Shown here piece after piece: positions 1 to 8,033 of a stretch of 64,000 nt of DNA; within the stretch, counting starts at the first letter, position 1, and every line of letters starts with the position of its first letter. Made by a program: the position numbers and the translations under genes. Where the stretch lies: NCBI GenBank assembly GCA_051654905.1, contig JBOFYY010000159.1:1-64000 (forward strand). The letters run 5' to 3'. The stretch is from JBOFIQ01 sp051654905 (GTDB taxonomy: Bacteria > Actinomycetota > Actinomycetes > Propionibacteriales > Propionibacteriaceae). Under the pieces are notes generated by a model, which did no database searches, was not told the DNA's origin, and saw only the letters and a program-made list of their open reading frames with translations.

Positions 1-30
1 GTGGCCCCCGATCATAAGATCGGGGGCCAC
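1..30 (-). terminator. Perfect inverted repeat, terminator-like
   Basis: Two perfect 13-bp GC-rich arms flank an ATAA loop, lying about 55 bases past the stop codon of the minus-strand MFS gene. A minus-strand T-tract would fall outside the window, so intrinsic termination is inferred from the hairpin alone. Confidence 0.6.
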
Positions 31-83
31 CACTCTTATTTTTAAGTTTTACTCATGCTTTAGGTACATAAGTAAAATCTGGC

Positions 84-1445
84 TTATAGCTGTTCGAGAT
101 TAACGTTTCGAGTTTCCTTAGCAAAGAGGTAGATGATACCACCTAATGTAAGTAGAGCTGCGAAAAGATAGAACGCTGGTGGAACTGCTGCCCGGGTAAC
201 GTTCTGTTTGATCATCGAACCGCCGACAAGCATACCCATGAGCGCTGGACCAAAGATCTTGGCAGTCGCGCCGATTCCGTAGCCCAACCCAAGACCAGTT
301 GAACGGACTTCGTTGGGGAACTGTTCTGCACCAAAAGCATTGAGGATACCGAAAGCTCCGTCGCCAAACATCATGGTGATAACGACTCCAGCAAAAAATA
401 CTTCTCCAGTAGTAGCAAGCGCACAGATAATGCAACCGATAGCACCTAACAGACCGAAGGAGAACATTACATAGCGACGGCCTATACGGTCAGCTAGCCA
501 TGCTGATCCTAGCCGCCCAATAACATCAGCTAGGGAAACAAAACTGAATAAGAGACCTACCTTAGCGGCGCTATATCCGAACCCATCCTTGAGAAGAGTC
601 TGTCCCCAAGACTGGATCGTGAAAGAACCCAGAATGAAGCAGAACGAGCCGAGCGTAATAATAACGAGCGGACGAAGATGCTGCGAGAAGAGAACACGGT
701 AGCTAGATTTTGCTGAAGTTTTGATTTCCGGAAGTGTCCCTACCTGTTCAGGAGAAATCTCAAGTGCCCAAGCATAGGCTGCAACAGCTTCTTCTTTTCG
801 GCCATGGGTTTGCAGGAAGCGCGGAGATTCCGGAACCATACGTAGCCAGGCAAGGAGTAGTACAGGAATAATTCCTAGCGCAATCAGACCGCGCCATCCC
901 AGAGGTTCGCCTAGCCACTGCTGAGCTTGCGCGCCTAGCAATAAACCAATAGGAATGAAAACAGAAGCAAGACCAGCTAGCAAACCGCGCTGTTTAGCGG
1001 GAACAAATTCCTGAACATAAGGGATAGAAGCGATATTCAGCCCGCCGACGCCGACGCCGACGCCGACACGAAGCATAGCAAGCATCCACCAGCCGCGATC
1101 TGGAGTTAACAGCGAAAGAGCGGTGAAAGAAACAAATAGAATGACACACCAGCGGAAAGTAGCTTTGCGGCCGATACGGTCGGAGAGGTACCCCCACATG
1201 ATGGCGCCAATAACTGTTCCTAGCCCAGAACAAGCAAGAATAATTCCAGCTTCAGTACCAGTAAGTTTCCACGGCTTTGTCAAAAGGGAGACAACGAAAC
1301 CGATCAGGAACATGTCAAAGAACTCGGAGATGTTACCGACAACTGCCAAGCCAATAAGTGATTTTTGGTGACCTGTAAGCGGTGAAGAATCGATCTGCTC
1401 GACAGCAGTTAGCTGAGGATGCGGGGTTAAAGTTTCGTTCATCAT
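84..1445 (-). CDS. MFS transporter, last gene of the sugar-acid operon
   Basis: A 453-residue integral membrane protein with about 12 hydrophobic segments. It has the MFS loop 2-3 signature GYLSDRIGRK near residue 85 and a repeat of it in the second half (WLADRIGRR). It resembles the metabolite:H+ symporter group of MFS (sugar acids, aromatic acids) and presumably imports the substrate of the operon in unphosphorylated form, replacing the PTS used in classical ula operons. It starts 26 bases after the PfkB kinase and is the distal gene. Two consecutive ATG codons exist (1445 and 1442) and no strong Shine-Dalgarno is visible. A Gly-Val run near residue 128 is encoded by a hexanucleotide tandem repeat. 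The substrate is inferred from context only. Confidence 0.85.
   Translation of the reverse strand: MMNETLTPHPQLTAVEQIDSSPLTGHQKSLIGLAVVGNISEFFDMFLIGFVVSLLTKPWKLTGTEAGIILACSGLGTVIGAIMWGYLSDRIGRKATFRWCVILFVSFTALSLLTPDRGWWMLAMLRVGVGVGVGGLNIASIPYVQEFVPAKQRGLLAGLASVFIPIGLLLGAQAQQWLGEPLGWRGLIALGIIPVLLLAWLRMVPESPRFLQTHGRKEEAVAAYAWALEISPEQVGTLPEIKTSAKSSYRVLFSQHLRPLVIITLGSFCFILGSFTIQSWGQTLLKDGFGYSAAKVGLLFSFVSLADVIGRLGSAWLADRIGRRYVMFSFGLLGAIGCIICALATTGEVFFAGVVITMMFGDGAFGILNAFGAEQFPNEVRSTGLGLGYGIGATAKIFGPALMGMLVGGSMIKQNVTRAAVPPAFYLFAALLTLGGIIYLFAKETRNVNLEQL
1044..1067. repeat. (GCCGAC)x4 tandem repeat inside MFS gene
   Basis: Four perfect tandem copies of GCCGAC within the MFS coding region, encoding part of a VGVGVGVGG stretch. 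Unit number changes would keep the reading frame. Confidence 0.8.
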
Positions 1446-1471
1446 TGAACCAATCTAGAGAGCGCTAAATA

Positions 1472-2416
1472 TTAGCGGATGATGTCGGTTGTAGTAGGAA
1501 TAGCTAATTCTGAGGGCGTAATCAGAGTTAGGTCACCGTGATGGGTGAGTGCATAGCGGGCAACACGCTGCCCGTAGCCGATGCCAGCGATGATGTCATC
1601 GCTGAGATAGCCGTGAATAGTGCCTGCAACGAAGGAATCACCGGCTCCGGGGCGATCAATAATTGGAACGACGCTGACCGGGAAGTTCTGCTCTCCGGTG
1701 GGGCCGGAGTAGTAAACTCCGTCAATTTGATCAGTTGATACGACGTGAGTAGCGCCAAATTCTTCTCGAACTTTACGGCTGCATTCTGATTTAGTTCCCA
1801 CAATTCCGAACACGGTTTCTGCGTCACGGCGCGAGCAGAAAATGACATCAGATAGTTTTGCGATGGGGTAGAGCACTCGGTTAGCGTCTTCACTAGACCA
1901 AAGCATGCTGCGATAATTGACGTCTAGAGCAACTTTGATACCACGCTCATGAGCTTGGTTCACGAAATGAGTTACGACAGCAGCCGTTTTATCAGATAGT
2001 GCTGCGGTAATACCGGTGACAAAAACTAATCGAGTGTCCAGCATCGATTCCCAGTTCACGTCTGCAATATTGATCTCTCTAAATGGCGTATTTAGCCGAT
2101 CGTAAGTAACCCGAGACGGCATTGGCATTTCGCCAGGTTCCATGAAGTAGAGAGCCACTCGGCCAGAGTCTGTCCGAATCATATTGGACATATCAACCCC
2201 AGCAGAACGGAATTCAGAGAGACATCTTTCGGCAATATCGCCCTGGGGCAACACTGAACACCAAGATGCTGAGCGTCCTAGTTGAGTTAACAGACCAGAA
2301 ACATTAGCTTCAGAACAGGCAGCAGTCATGCGAAGGCTTGCAGTACGGGAAAGTCGGTCTCCTTGGGGAACCGTCAGTCGAATTTGTCCTTCACCAATAG
2401 TCGTAAGATCGAACAT
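1472..2416 (-). CDS. PfkB-family sugar (keto-acid) kinase
   Basis: A 314-residue ribokinase/PfkB-fold kinase close to 2-keto-3-deoxygluconate kinases. The C-terminal signature RPGAGDSFVAG near residues 255-265 supplies the catalytic Asp and the anion hole, and the N-terminus begins with the usual first strand (LTTIGEGQIRL). The ATG at 2416 has a good ribosome site (AAGGAG, about 9 bases upstream) just after the UlaF-like gene. In this operon it probably phosphorylates the imported sugar acid or lactone, supplying the 5- or 6-phosphate needed by the downstream isomerases. Ordinary ula operons lack such a kinase because the PTS phosphorylates on entry. The exact substrate cannot be read from the sequence. 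Confidence 0.85.
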   Translation of the reverse strand: MFDLTTIGEGQIRLTVPQGDRLSRTASLRMTAACSEANVSGLLTQLGRSASWCSVLPQGDIAERCLSEFRSAGVDMSNMIRTDSGRVALYFMEPGEMPMPSRVTYDRLNTPFREINIADVNWESMLDTRLVFVTGITAALSDKTAAVVTHFVNQAHERGIKVALDVNYRSMLWSSEDANRVLYPIAKLSDVIFCSRRDAETVFGIVGTKSECSRKVREEFGATHVVSTDQIDGVYYSGPTGEQNFPVSVVPIIDRPGAGDSFVAGTIHGYLSDDIIAGIGYGQRVARYALTHHGDLTLITPSELAIPTTTDIIR

Positions 2417-2417
2417 A

Positions 2418-3086
2418 TTAGCTCACTCCTTCAGATGCTTGCATTGTGCCGTAACGGTTATGGTAGCGGTCAAAATTTGCCGCAATTTCAGAATCATCGA
2501 GACGTTCTATAGTGCCAATCTGTCGAGCAGCCCATACGGTACGAGCTACATCTTCAACCATGACAGCAGCCTGTAACGCTTTGGTTGTAGTAGTTCCGAT
2601 AGTAAAAACTCCATGCTGACGCATCAAGATAGCTGGTGATATTCCGATAGCTCGTAGTACTTCATTTCCAATAGCATCACCACCGATAGCAGCATACCCA
2701 CCACAAGGAATATCGCCTCCAAATTCATCAGCGATGGCAGTAAGGCAGCAAGGGATGGGTTCTCCAATAGCGGCCCACGCTGTGGCATATGTTGAATGGG
2801 TATGGACAACGGATCGGATATCGCTTCTGCCTCGGTAGATGGTTAGATGCGATGCGGTATCTGAGGATGGGCCGTGGTTTCCTTCTATGACTTTTCCAGA
2901 GAGATCGACTATGACCATATCGTCAGGCTTCATATGGGTATAGAGCATGCCAGATGGCTTAATGACGACGTACTGACCGTCATCAGATAGTGCTGAAAGG
3001 TTTCCTCCGGTCCAAGCAACAAGCCCATTTCGGGCGAGTGCGAGATTACCTTCGCAGACCTCTTCGCGTAGTGAAGAAAGCATCAT
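2418..3086 (-). CDS. ulaF: L-ribulose-5-phosphate 4-epimerase (UlaF/AraD family)
   Basis: About 222 residues of the class II aldolase/epimerase fold; converts L-ribulose 5-phosphate to D-xylulose 5-phosphate with a divalent metal. Visible motifs are the phosphate-binding GGNLSA, the HTH metal pair within VVHTHSTYATAW, a third metal His in RQHGVFTIG and a Tyr in the C-terminal HNRYG region. The open frame extends further upstream, but the ATG at 3086 is preferred: it has AAGGA seven bases before it, and its ATGA overlaps the stop codon of the 3-epimerase gene, indicating translational coupling. It is the last isomerisation step of the operon. Confidence 0.9.
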   Translation of the reverse strand: MMLSSLREEVCEGNLALARNGLVAWTGGNLSALSDDGQYVVIKPSGMLYTHMKPDDMVIVDLSGKVIEGNHGPSSDTASHLTIYRGRSDIRSVVHTHSTYATAWAAIGEPIPCCLTAIADEFGGDIPCGGYAAIGGDAIGNEVLRAIGISPAILMRQHGVFTIGTTTTKALQAAVMVEDVARTVWAARQIGTIERLDDSEIAANFDRYHNRYGTMQASEGVS

Positions 3087-3952
3087 TGCTGGTTCCTTCG
3101 TGATGAGAGGATAGGAATATTGGCTAGGGAGAGTTTCTCTTCGATGAAATAACGTGCTTGCTTGCAAATTGCTACGGAATCAGGGTGATCGTCATTCCAC
3201 ATTTCGAGCATCATTCGGCCTGACCATTGCTGGCGTGCCAGCTCGGTGAAGGCGCTATCAAAATCGGCGACTCCCATACCGAAGGGAATACGACGAGGTT
3301 CGCCGGGGAGAACATCTTTTACGTGCAGTGCCACCATATGACCTTCTCCGGCACGTAATTCGTGAGTGGCGCTTCCGCCATGTTCTGCAATATTTCCGAT
3401 GTCGGGGTAGCACTGAACCCAAGGACTATTGATCTCTTGGACTACCGACATAGCATCGGGGATTGAAGCAATATCGTGACCATCAACATTTTCGATGGCG
3501 AGAATAATGCCTGAGCGAGCAGCATGGGGTACCGCTGCAGCGAGAGTGTCAATGTAGCGGGATCTAGCGTCAGGATCACGAGGCTCATAGTGAGCGAAAT
3601 ATCCTGCAACTTGGACTACGTTGACCCCAAGATCTCCTGCCAGATCAATGCCATTTCTATAAACTTCTAGTGCCCGGGAGCGCATATCTGGATCTATCGA
3701 ACCAGGCATGATCTTGCGGTGGAGAGATAAACATAATGCGCCAATATCAACACCGTTAGCTTCGGCTGCCGACCGACAGTTGATACGTTCAGATGCTGAC
3801 CAAGATAGTCGGGATGCTCGCTGTGGGGATTCGTCAATAGACAGATCTACAAAGCTGAACCCGCCGTCAATAACCTGAGAAAAGAACGGTGACCATTCAG
3901 AACAAGCAATTAATGCCTTCTCATAAATACCTAATGTGACACCGATACTCAT
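3083..3952 (-). CDS. ulaE: L-xylulose/L-ribulose-5-phosphate 3-epimerase (UlaE family)
   Basis: About 289 residues of the xylose-isomerase-like TIM barrel, the usual UlaE/SgbU length. The metal ligands of the family are all recognisable: Glu in LAIENVDGHD, Asp in CYPDIGN, His in ALHVKDV and Glu in MMLEMWN. It interconverts L-xylulose 5-phosphate and L-ribulose 5-phosphate in the cytoplasm. An ATG at 3958 is also possible; the ATG at 3952 overlaps the preceding stop as ATGA. The gene is sandwiched between the decarboxylase and the 4-epimerase with overlaps at both ends, so the three act as one unit. Confidence 0.92.
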   Translation of the reverse strand: MSIGVTLGIYEKALIACSEWSPFFSQVIDGGFSFVDLSIDESPQRASRLSWSASERINCRSAAEANGVDIGALCLSLHRKIMPGSIDPDMRSRALEVYRNGIDLAGDLGVNVVQVAGYFAHYEPRDPDARSRYIDTLAAAVPHAARSGIILAIENVDGHDIASIPDAMSVVQEINSPWVQCYPDIGNIAEHGGSATHELRAGEGHMVALHVKDVLPGEPRRIPFGMGVADFDSAFTELARQQWSGRMMLEMWNDDHPDSVAICKQARYFIEEKLSLANIPILSSRRNQQ

Positions 3953-4602
3953 AGCCATGCCTGATCTATAGCTGTAGACATGTCTTGAGCGGCAGTTGCT
4001 GGGTCAGTAGCCCCCATGATGCTTCTGCCCGCGATGATAACTCCGACGGGGCTACCAGCGAAGGTTGCTAGATCCTTAGCAGTAATACCGCCGGTTACTG
4101 TGACGGTATAACCTAAAGCTGCCAGTTCTTGTATCCGGCCGAGATCCTCTGGTTTCCAGCTGAGATCACCAGCTGCTTCCCGATCCCGGGAGCGCTTCAC
4201 GATGACATGAGCGACGCCTAGATCACGCCAAGCTTGGGCACGATCTAGGTCATACCACTCATCGGCAAGCTCCACTTGGACTTCGCCTCCGTATTCCTTG
4301 GCTACGGAAACGACCTGCGAGATAGTGGTCAGTGAAGCTCCAGCTACGCAGGACACCCAGTTAGCTCCAGCAGCAAAACATTGTCGCGCAATAATGCTGC
4401 CTGCTTCAGCAATACGAACATCAGCAAGAAGTACCTTATCGGGATGTAGTGCTCGTAAAGTTCTGATTGCTGAGGTTCCTTCAGCGATAATGAGGATGGT
4501 GCCGCACTCAATGATGTCTACGTAGGGGGCAGCTTTACTGATAGCCCCGAGGGAACCGATGAGATCATCGGTATCGACAGCGAGTTGAAGGCGGGGACGC
4601 AT
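3949..4602 (-). CDS. ulaD: 3-keto-L-gulonate-6-phosphate decarboxylase-like protein (UlaD family)
   Basis: About 217 residues, the usual length for KGPDC/hexulose-phosphate synthase members of the OMP-decarboxylase superfamily. The barrel starts with LQLAVDTDD, followed by the substrate Glu in VDIIECGT and the phosphate-binding TVTGGIT and VIIAGRSI loops. The hallmark D-x-K-x-x-D is here D-V-R-I-A-E (LLADVRIAEAG), and the position of the family's catalytic His in the (Y)HRSRD segment reads VKRSRD. The fold assignment is strong, but the chemistry may differ from L-xylulose-5-phosphate production. The ATG at 4602 has AAGGA eight bases upstream and sits one base after the lactonase stop; a longer frame upstream overlaps that gene and is unlikely. 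Confidence 0.85.
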   Translation of the reverse strand: MRPRLQLAVDTDDLIGSLGAISKAAPYVDIIECGTILIIAEGTSAIRTLRALHPDKVLLADVRIAEAGSIIARQCFAAGANWVSCVAGASLTTISQVVSVAKEYGGEVQVELADEWYDLDRAQAWRDLGVAHVIVKRSRDREAAGDLSWKPEDLGRIQELAALGYTVTVTGGITAKDLATFAGSPVGVIIAGRSIMGATDPATAAQDMSTAIDQAWL

Positions 4603-4603
4603 G

Positions 4604-5590
4604 CTACCCGTCCTTGCGTACGGTGAAGAACCGCTGACCGTTACGGCACAACAAATCTTGAACGTACTCAGGGTCAAATCCTTCTCCGAGCATGCGAGGG
4701 CCGTCGACCGAAGCATTGAAATCTATGCCAGTAACAGATCCATATGCCTTCTGGTAAGAGCGTTTGCCAGAATCAGTACCCAAGATGATCCGAGATCCGT
4801 ATCCCAATTTTCCGAGTTCGCGCAGTTCCATGATGCGGTTGCATTCAGGCTGGTACTTGATGCGGTAGGTCCCGTCGATTTCTAGCCAAGCGCCGGTGTC
4901 GAGAATCTGGCGTAGGTAGTAAACATCAGCGTTGCGTTGAATATGACCGATAGCAATTTGGTCAGCAGGAACACCGAGATCAATTAGGGTTTGTGCTTGT
5001 TCTAGACCACAAGTTCCATATGTAGTGTGGGTATTGATTGGAACGCCAGTTTCGATAGATGCTTGAGCGGCAGCAGTCATACATTTACGCTCAAACTCAG
5101 TGATTTTTCCGTAGGCAGTAGCGATCTTGATAACACCAGCTTTGTAGGTAGTGCGGTCAACGATCGGGCCAGAGTAGTCGTTGGCGTCGATTCCTTCTCG
5201 AATATCAGCAATAAGAAGATCAGTGATCTGGTCAATGCTGTAGCGGCTTACCCAATGGGACTGGGTTTCTAGATAGACATGTTCGCGGTGGAAACCAGTG
5301 GCTGCAATAACCTGTAGTCCAGGTACTGAGCGGGCAACTTCGGCAAGCTTGTTTAGGTCACGGCCGCAGTTAGCTGGGCACATGTCAACAACAGTTCCAC
5401 TGTCAGCCCAACGTTTTGAAGCTGTTACGAAGTAGGTAGCTTCTTCGATGGCTTTTTCGACGGAATCTAGTTGATGATCTTTGTCGATGTATACCTCACC
5501 TGCCCCAACGCGAATGAGGTGGTCGTGGGCATTTACGACGCCAAGAGTGCTGGGGTCAACGTCGCCGAAGATAGTACGAGCGAATGCCAT
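4604..5590 (-). CDS. Phosphotriesterase-family protein, probable phospho-sugar lactonase
   Basis: About 328 residues of the PTE-like amidohydrolase family. The binuclear metal site can be traced: HxH in NAHDHL near residue 22, a carbamylatable Lys in KAGVIKIAT, His in INTHTTYG, His in IAIGHIQRN and Asp in LGTDSGK. Relatives characterised in mycoplasmas hydrolyse phosphorylated furanose lactones, and PTE homologues often sit with ula-type genes (established knowledge). A lactonase opening a phospho-lactone before UlaD therefore fits the context better than a phosphotriesterase. The ATG at 5590 has GGAG seven bases upstream and is the first gene of the operon. The untranslated leader contains the putative regulator sites. 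Confidence 0.85.
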   Translation of the reverse strand: MAFARTIFGDVDPSTLGVVNAHDHLIRVGAGEVYIDKDHQLDSVEKAIEEATYFVTASKRWADSGTVVDMCPANCGRDLNKLAEVARSVPGLQVIAATGFHREHVYLETQSHWVSRYSIDQITDLLIADIREGIDANDYSGPIVDRTTYKAGVIKIATAYGKITEFERKCMTAAAQASIETGVPINTHTTYGTCGLEQAQTLIDLGVPADQIAIGHIQRNADVYYLRQILDTGAWLEIDGTYRIKYQPECNRIMELRELGKLGYGSRIILGTDSGKRSYQKAYGSVTGIDFNASVDGPRMLGEGFDPEYVQDLLCRNGQRFFTVRKDG

Positions 5591-5683
5591 GATGCGGCTC
5601 CATTCTGACCGGAAGGTCACAATATTTTCAGAAGAGTTTGTTCTGAGGTTCGCGCTAAATGGGAATAAAAAATAGGGCAAGTT

Positions 5684-5695
5684 TGCATAAATGTG
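5684..5695. promoter_or_regulatory. Operator-like motif, copy 1
   Basis: TGCATAAATGTG lies in the divergent intergenic region upstream of the lactonase start and matches the second copy at 5790 with one change (TGCAYAAATGTG). Paired sites upstream of a SorC-family gene are typical of binding by the tetrameric regulator. Function is inferred. Confidence 0.45.
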
Positions 5696-5789
5696 CGTAG
5701 TGGATTTTCTGGAAAAATATCAGTAAGGGGAAAATTCGCTGTATCTAGCGAGATTATGGCAAGATAGTAACAAGGTTTCTTTGAAAGGA

Positions 5790-5805
5790 TGCACAAATGT
5801 GTGCA
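5790..5805. promoter_or_regulatory. Operator-like palindrome, copy 2, over the regulator start
   Basis: TGCACAAATGTGTGCA is a perfect 6-4-6 inverted repeat that covers the proposed start codon of the SorC-type regulator. It shares TGCAYAAATGTG with the copy at 5684. Its position suggests autoregulation. Confidence 0.5.
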
Positions 5806-6771
5806 ATGCCTGCTCCTAGGAGTGAGCGGTCTCATATCAAACTTCTTTTAGATGTTGCGCGAGCTTATTACGAAGATGGTAAGGATCAAACCGCGATTGC
5901 TAAGGAACTTGGGTATTCCAGATCTACAGTTTCACGGCTACTAACTGAAGCTCGTGAACGTCGAATAGTGCGCTTCACAGTAGGGCATCCGCTGGAGCAA
6001 GCTTTTGACGTTGAGAAGAAAATACGTCGCCGCTACGGAATCAAACACGCGTGGGTGGCTTCCTATGAGGAAAGTGCTCTGCCGGGAGCGCAAGTGGGAG
6101 GCATGGTTGCTGATGTCATCCAGCAATATGGAAACTCTCGAACGATGCTGGCGTTATCTAATGGGACATCGGTGGCTGCTGTTGTTGCAGCTATGCCCAA
6201 ACTTAACTGGCATGCTTCCGTAGTTACGCAGATGATCGGATCTATTGGAGGAGTTAACCAAAAACTTGTTGATTCTCCAGAACTCTGTAGAACACTTGCA
6301 ACAAGGCTTGGTGGAGCTTTTAGATCGTTGCCGGTACCTATTGTTGTTGCTAATGCCAAGCTGGCTGCCAGCATCATGCGAGAAGAAATGGTGCTAACCA
6401 CTATTGAGCTGGCTGCCCGTTCAGATATGGCATTGGTTGGTGTTGGCGGTATTGGATCTCGGGGTATTTCGCACGGAATTTTAGGGTCATTCCTTACGCC
6501 ACGCGATCGAGAGGAAATCCGATGCTCAAAAGCAGTAGCCCATATTTGCGGACACCTTATTGATGCACAAGGAAAACTTGTCCAAACGGCACTTGATGAT
6601 CGAACTATCTCAATGCCGCCCTCGCGTCTTGCTGGGGTAAAGCTTCCCATCTTGGTAGCTTGGGGAGCAGATAAAGTCCCAGCTATTCATGCGGCTTTAC
6701 AAGCTGGCTGGGCGCTTAATCTTGCTACTGATCAAAGCACCGCAGAACTATTACTTAGTTACAGACCTTAG
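5797..6771 (+). CDS. SorC/DeoR-type sugar-binding transcriptional regulator
   Basis: A 324-residue regulator. Residues about 14-60 form a helix-turn-helix (QTAIAKELGYSRSTVSRLLTEARERRIV) and the rest is the SorC sugar-phosphate-binding domain, with the typical LALSNGTSVAAV, LVGVGGIG and RAGVK-like segments and the C-terminal AIHAAL(QAG)W region. It is transcribed divergently from the sugar-acid operon and is therefore its likely controller, responding to a phosphorylated intermediate. The ATG at 5797 has AAAGGA seven bases upstream; ATG 5806 is an alternative that would leave the palindrome outside the coding region. Confidence 0.9.
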   Translation: MCAMPAPRSERSHIKLLLDVARAYYEDGKDQTAIAKELGYSRSTVSRLLTEARERRIVRFTVGHPLEQAFDVEKKIRRRYGIKHAWVASYEESALPGAQVGGMVADVIQQYGNSRTMLALSNGTSVAAVVAAMPKLNWHASVVTQMIGSIGGVNQKLVDSPELCRTLATRLGGAFRSLPVPIVVANAKLAASIMREEMVLTTIELAARSDMALVGVGGIGSRGISHGILGSFLTPRDREEIRCSKAVAHICGHLIDAQGKLVQTALDDRTISMPPSRLAGVKLPILVAWGADKVPAIHAALQAGWALNLATDQSTAELLLSYRP

Positions 6772-6814
6772 TCTGGTCGCTGTGCTTCAGACGGTAGATT
6801 GCGACCATACTAAG
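6767..6814. terminator. Long hairpin over the regulator stop codon
   Basis: Arms of 14 bases (13 pairing) begin inside the last codons of the SorC gene and close at 6814, between two convergent genes. No long T-tract follows, so it may slow or end transcription from both sides; function is inferred. Confidence 0.45.
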
Positions 6815-6832
6815 ATCCGGTAGTTGCTAATT

Positions 6833-7873
6833 TTATGAATTTGTGGGGCGTTGCTTTTTACCCCAACCTGGTAGATAGGACTTTTCGCGCTTCTGACGAA
6901 TTTGCTCTGCCCACGAAAACTCTGGCTCGCTCCAGTCGTCGAAATAGGTTTCGTCGACAGTGCCTGCCCATGGGGTGCCAGGGCCAGTTGGTGGCCAAGT
7001 GGGATCTTCGGTTACTGGTTTACGAATCTCATTGACTGCGGGGCATTGCCTGCCGTAACGCAGCCATTGAGTGTAGGTTTCTTCAAAGAGCGGAGTACCG
7101 TCCCAACGCCCAGCCGGAGTTTGGCTACCGAAGAACCGGCCGCCTAAAACGCCCCGCATAAACTTACCGGTCCACTGTTCTTTCTTTTGGAACTCAGCGA
7201 CGCGTTTGACGTAAATATTTTGCATATGGGTCATGCAGCCACCAATAAGTTCGATATTTAGCCAGTTGATGGTTTTGGTTACCGGGGTGGCTGGTTCGTA
7301 TCCGATCCGCCAATGGTTGATTAGGCGGGTGCGATCACCTTTCAATGGCACCATATGGAAGCTCCAAACAACTCCGTAATGCTTCATAGTGGGGTAGCGG
7401 AAAGCATAGGATCCTGGAGCTGCTGGTGGGTTTTTGGTATCGACCCATTGGGAAAGATATTTTCCTGGAACTACGTCAGTCCATTCCATCGACATGCCAT
7501 GGAAATCGAAGGCAGCAATATCGCCAGCCATTAGTGAATCAGGCTGCTGGAATTCCTCTTGGATCTCGTAACTGTTGTAGAACGGTAGTCGGGCAAAAGT
7601 GCGTTCTAAGAACTCGGAGCTGAAAGAGCCAGTTTTTTCGGCGCCAATTTGTTTAAGGATTCGATAAACCGCGTAGGCGGGGGCATCTATATCGATGGCA
7701 TAAGTGGAGGAATAAGCATTTTCGTAGTTTGCGTCGATGAGATCATCGGAAGGATATTTCCATGCTTGTTCTTCGGGAGTAGCTTTGCCAGAAAGTTGAC
7801 TAAAGCCAAACATTCCCCCTACGATTCCTAGCGCCGCCCCGCCAGCCAATAAAAAAGCAACTTTCTTTGCCAT
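6833..7873 (-). CDS. Membrane-anchored SRPBCC-like protein of unknown function
   Basis: About 346 residues. An N-terminal hydrophobic helix (residues about 4-24, AFLLAGGAALGIVGGMFGF) looks like a membrane anchor or signal. The following domain (about 55-250) has the strand pattern of an SRPBCC ligand-binding fold (AIDIDAPAYAVYRILKQIG ... MEWTDVVPGKYLSQW ... RTRLINHWRIGY). The C-terminus is rich in Trp and Pro. The ATG at 7873 is chosen because GGAGG lies seven bases upstream, rather than the longer frame. It is divergent from the large membrane protein gene at 8034 with a shared 160-bp promoter region, which suggests related roles. No specific function is recognised. Confidence 0.75.
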   Translation of the reverse strand: MAKKVAFLLAGGAALGIVGGMFGFSQLSGKATPEEQAWKYPSDDLIDANYENAYSSTYAIDIDAPAYAVYRILKQIGAEKTGSFSSEFLERTFARLPFYNSYEIQEEFQQPDSLMAGDIAAFDFHGMSMEWTDVVPGKYLSQWVDTKNPPAAPGSYAFRYPTMKHYGVVWSFHMVPLKGDRTRLINHWRIGYEPATPVTKTINWLNIELIGGCMTHMQNIYVKRVAEFQKKEQWTGKFMRGVLGGRFFGSQTPAGRWDGTPLFEETYTQWLRYGRQCPAVNEIRKPVTEDPTWPPTGPGTPWAGTVDETYFDDWSEPEFSWAEQIRQKREKSYLPGWGKKQRPTNS

Positions 7874-8033
7874 AATCTCGCCTCCAGTGCCGTAGATAAG
7901 ACCGCGATGCTCCATTGGGCAGTAAGCGGTACGATGATTGTTGAGCCTAGCGCTGTTTCATCGCTGCTGTATAGGGTGAGATCAGTATGCGAACACCGTA
8001 TCAATGCATCACAACATAAAGGGGTACAGCCTA

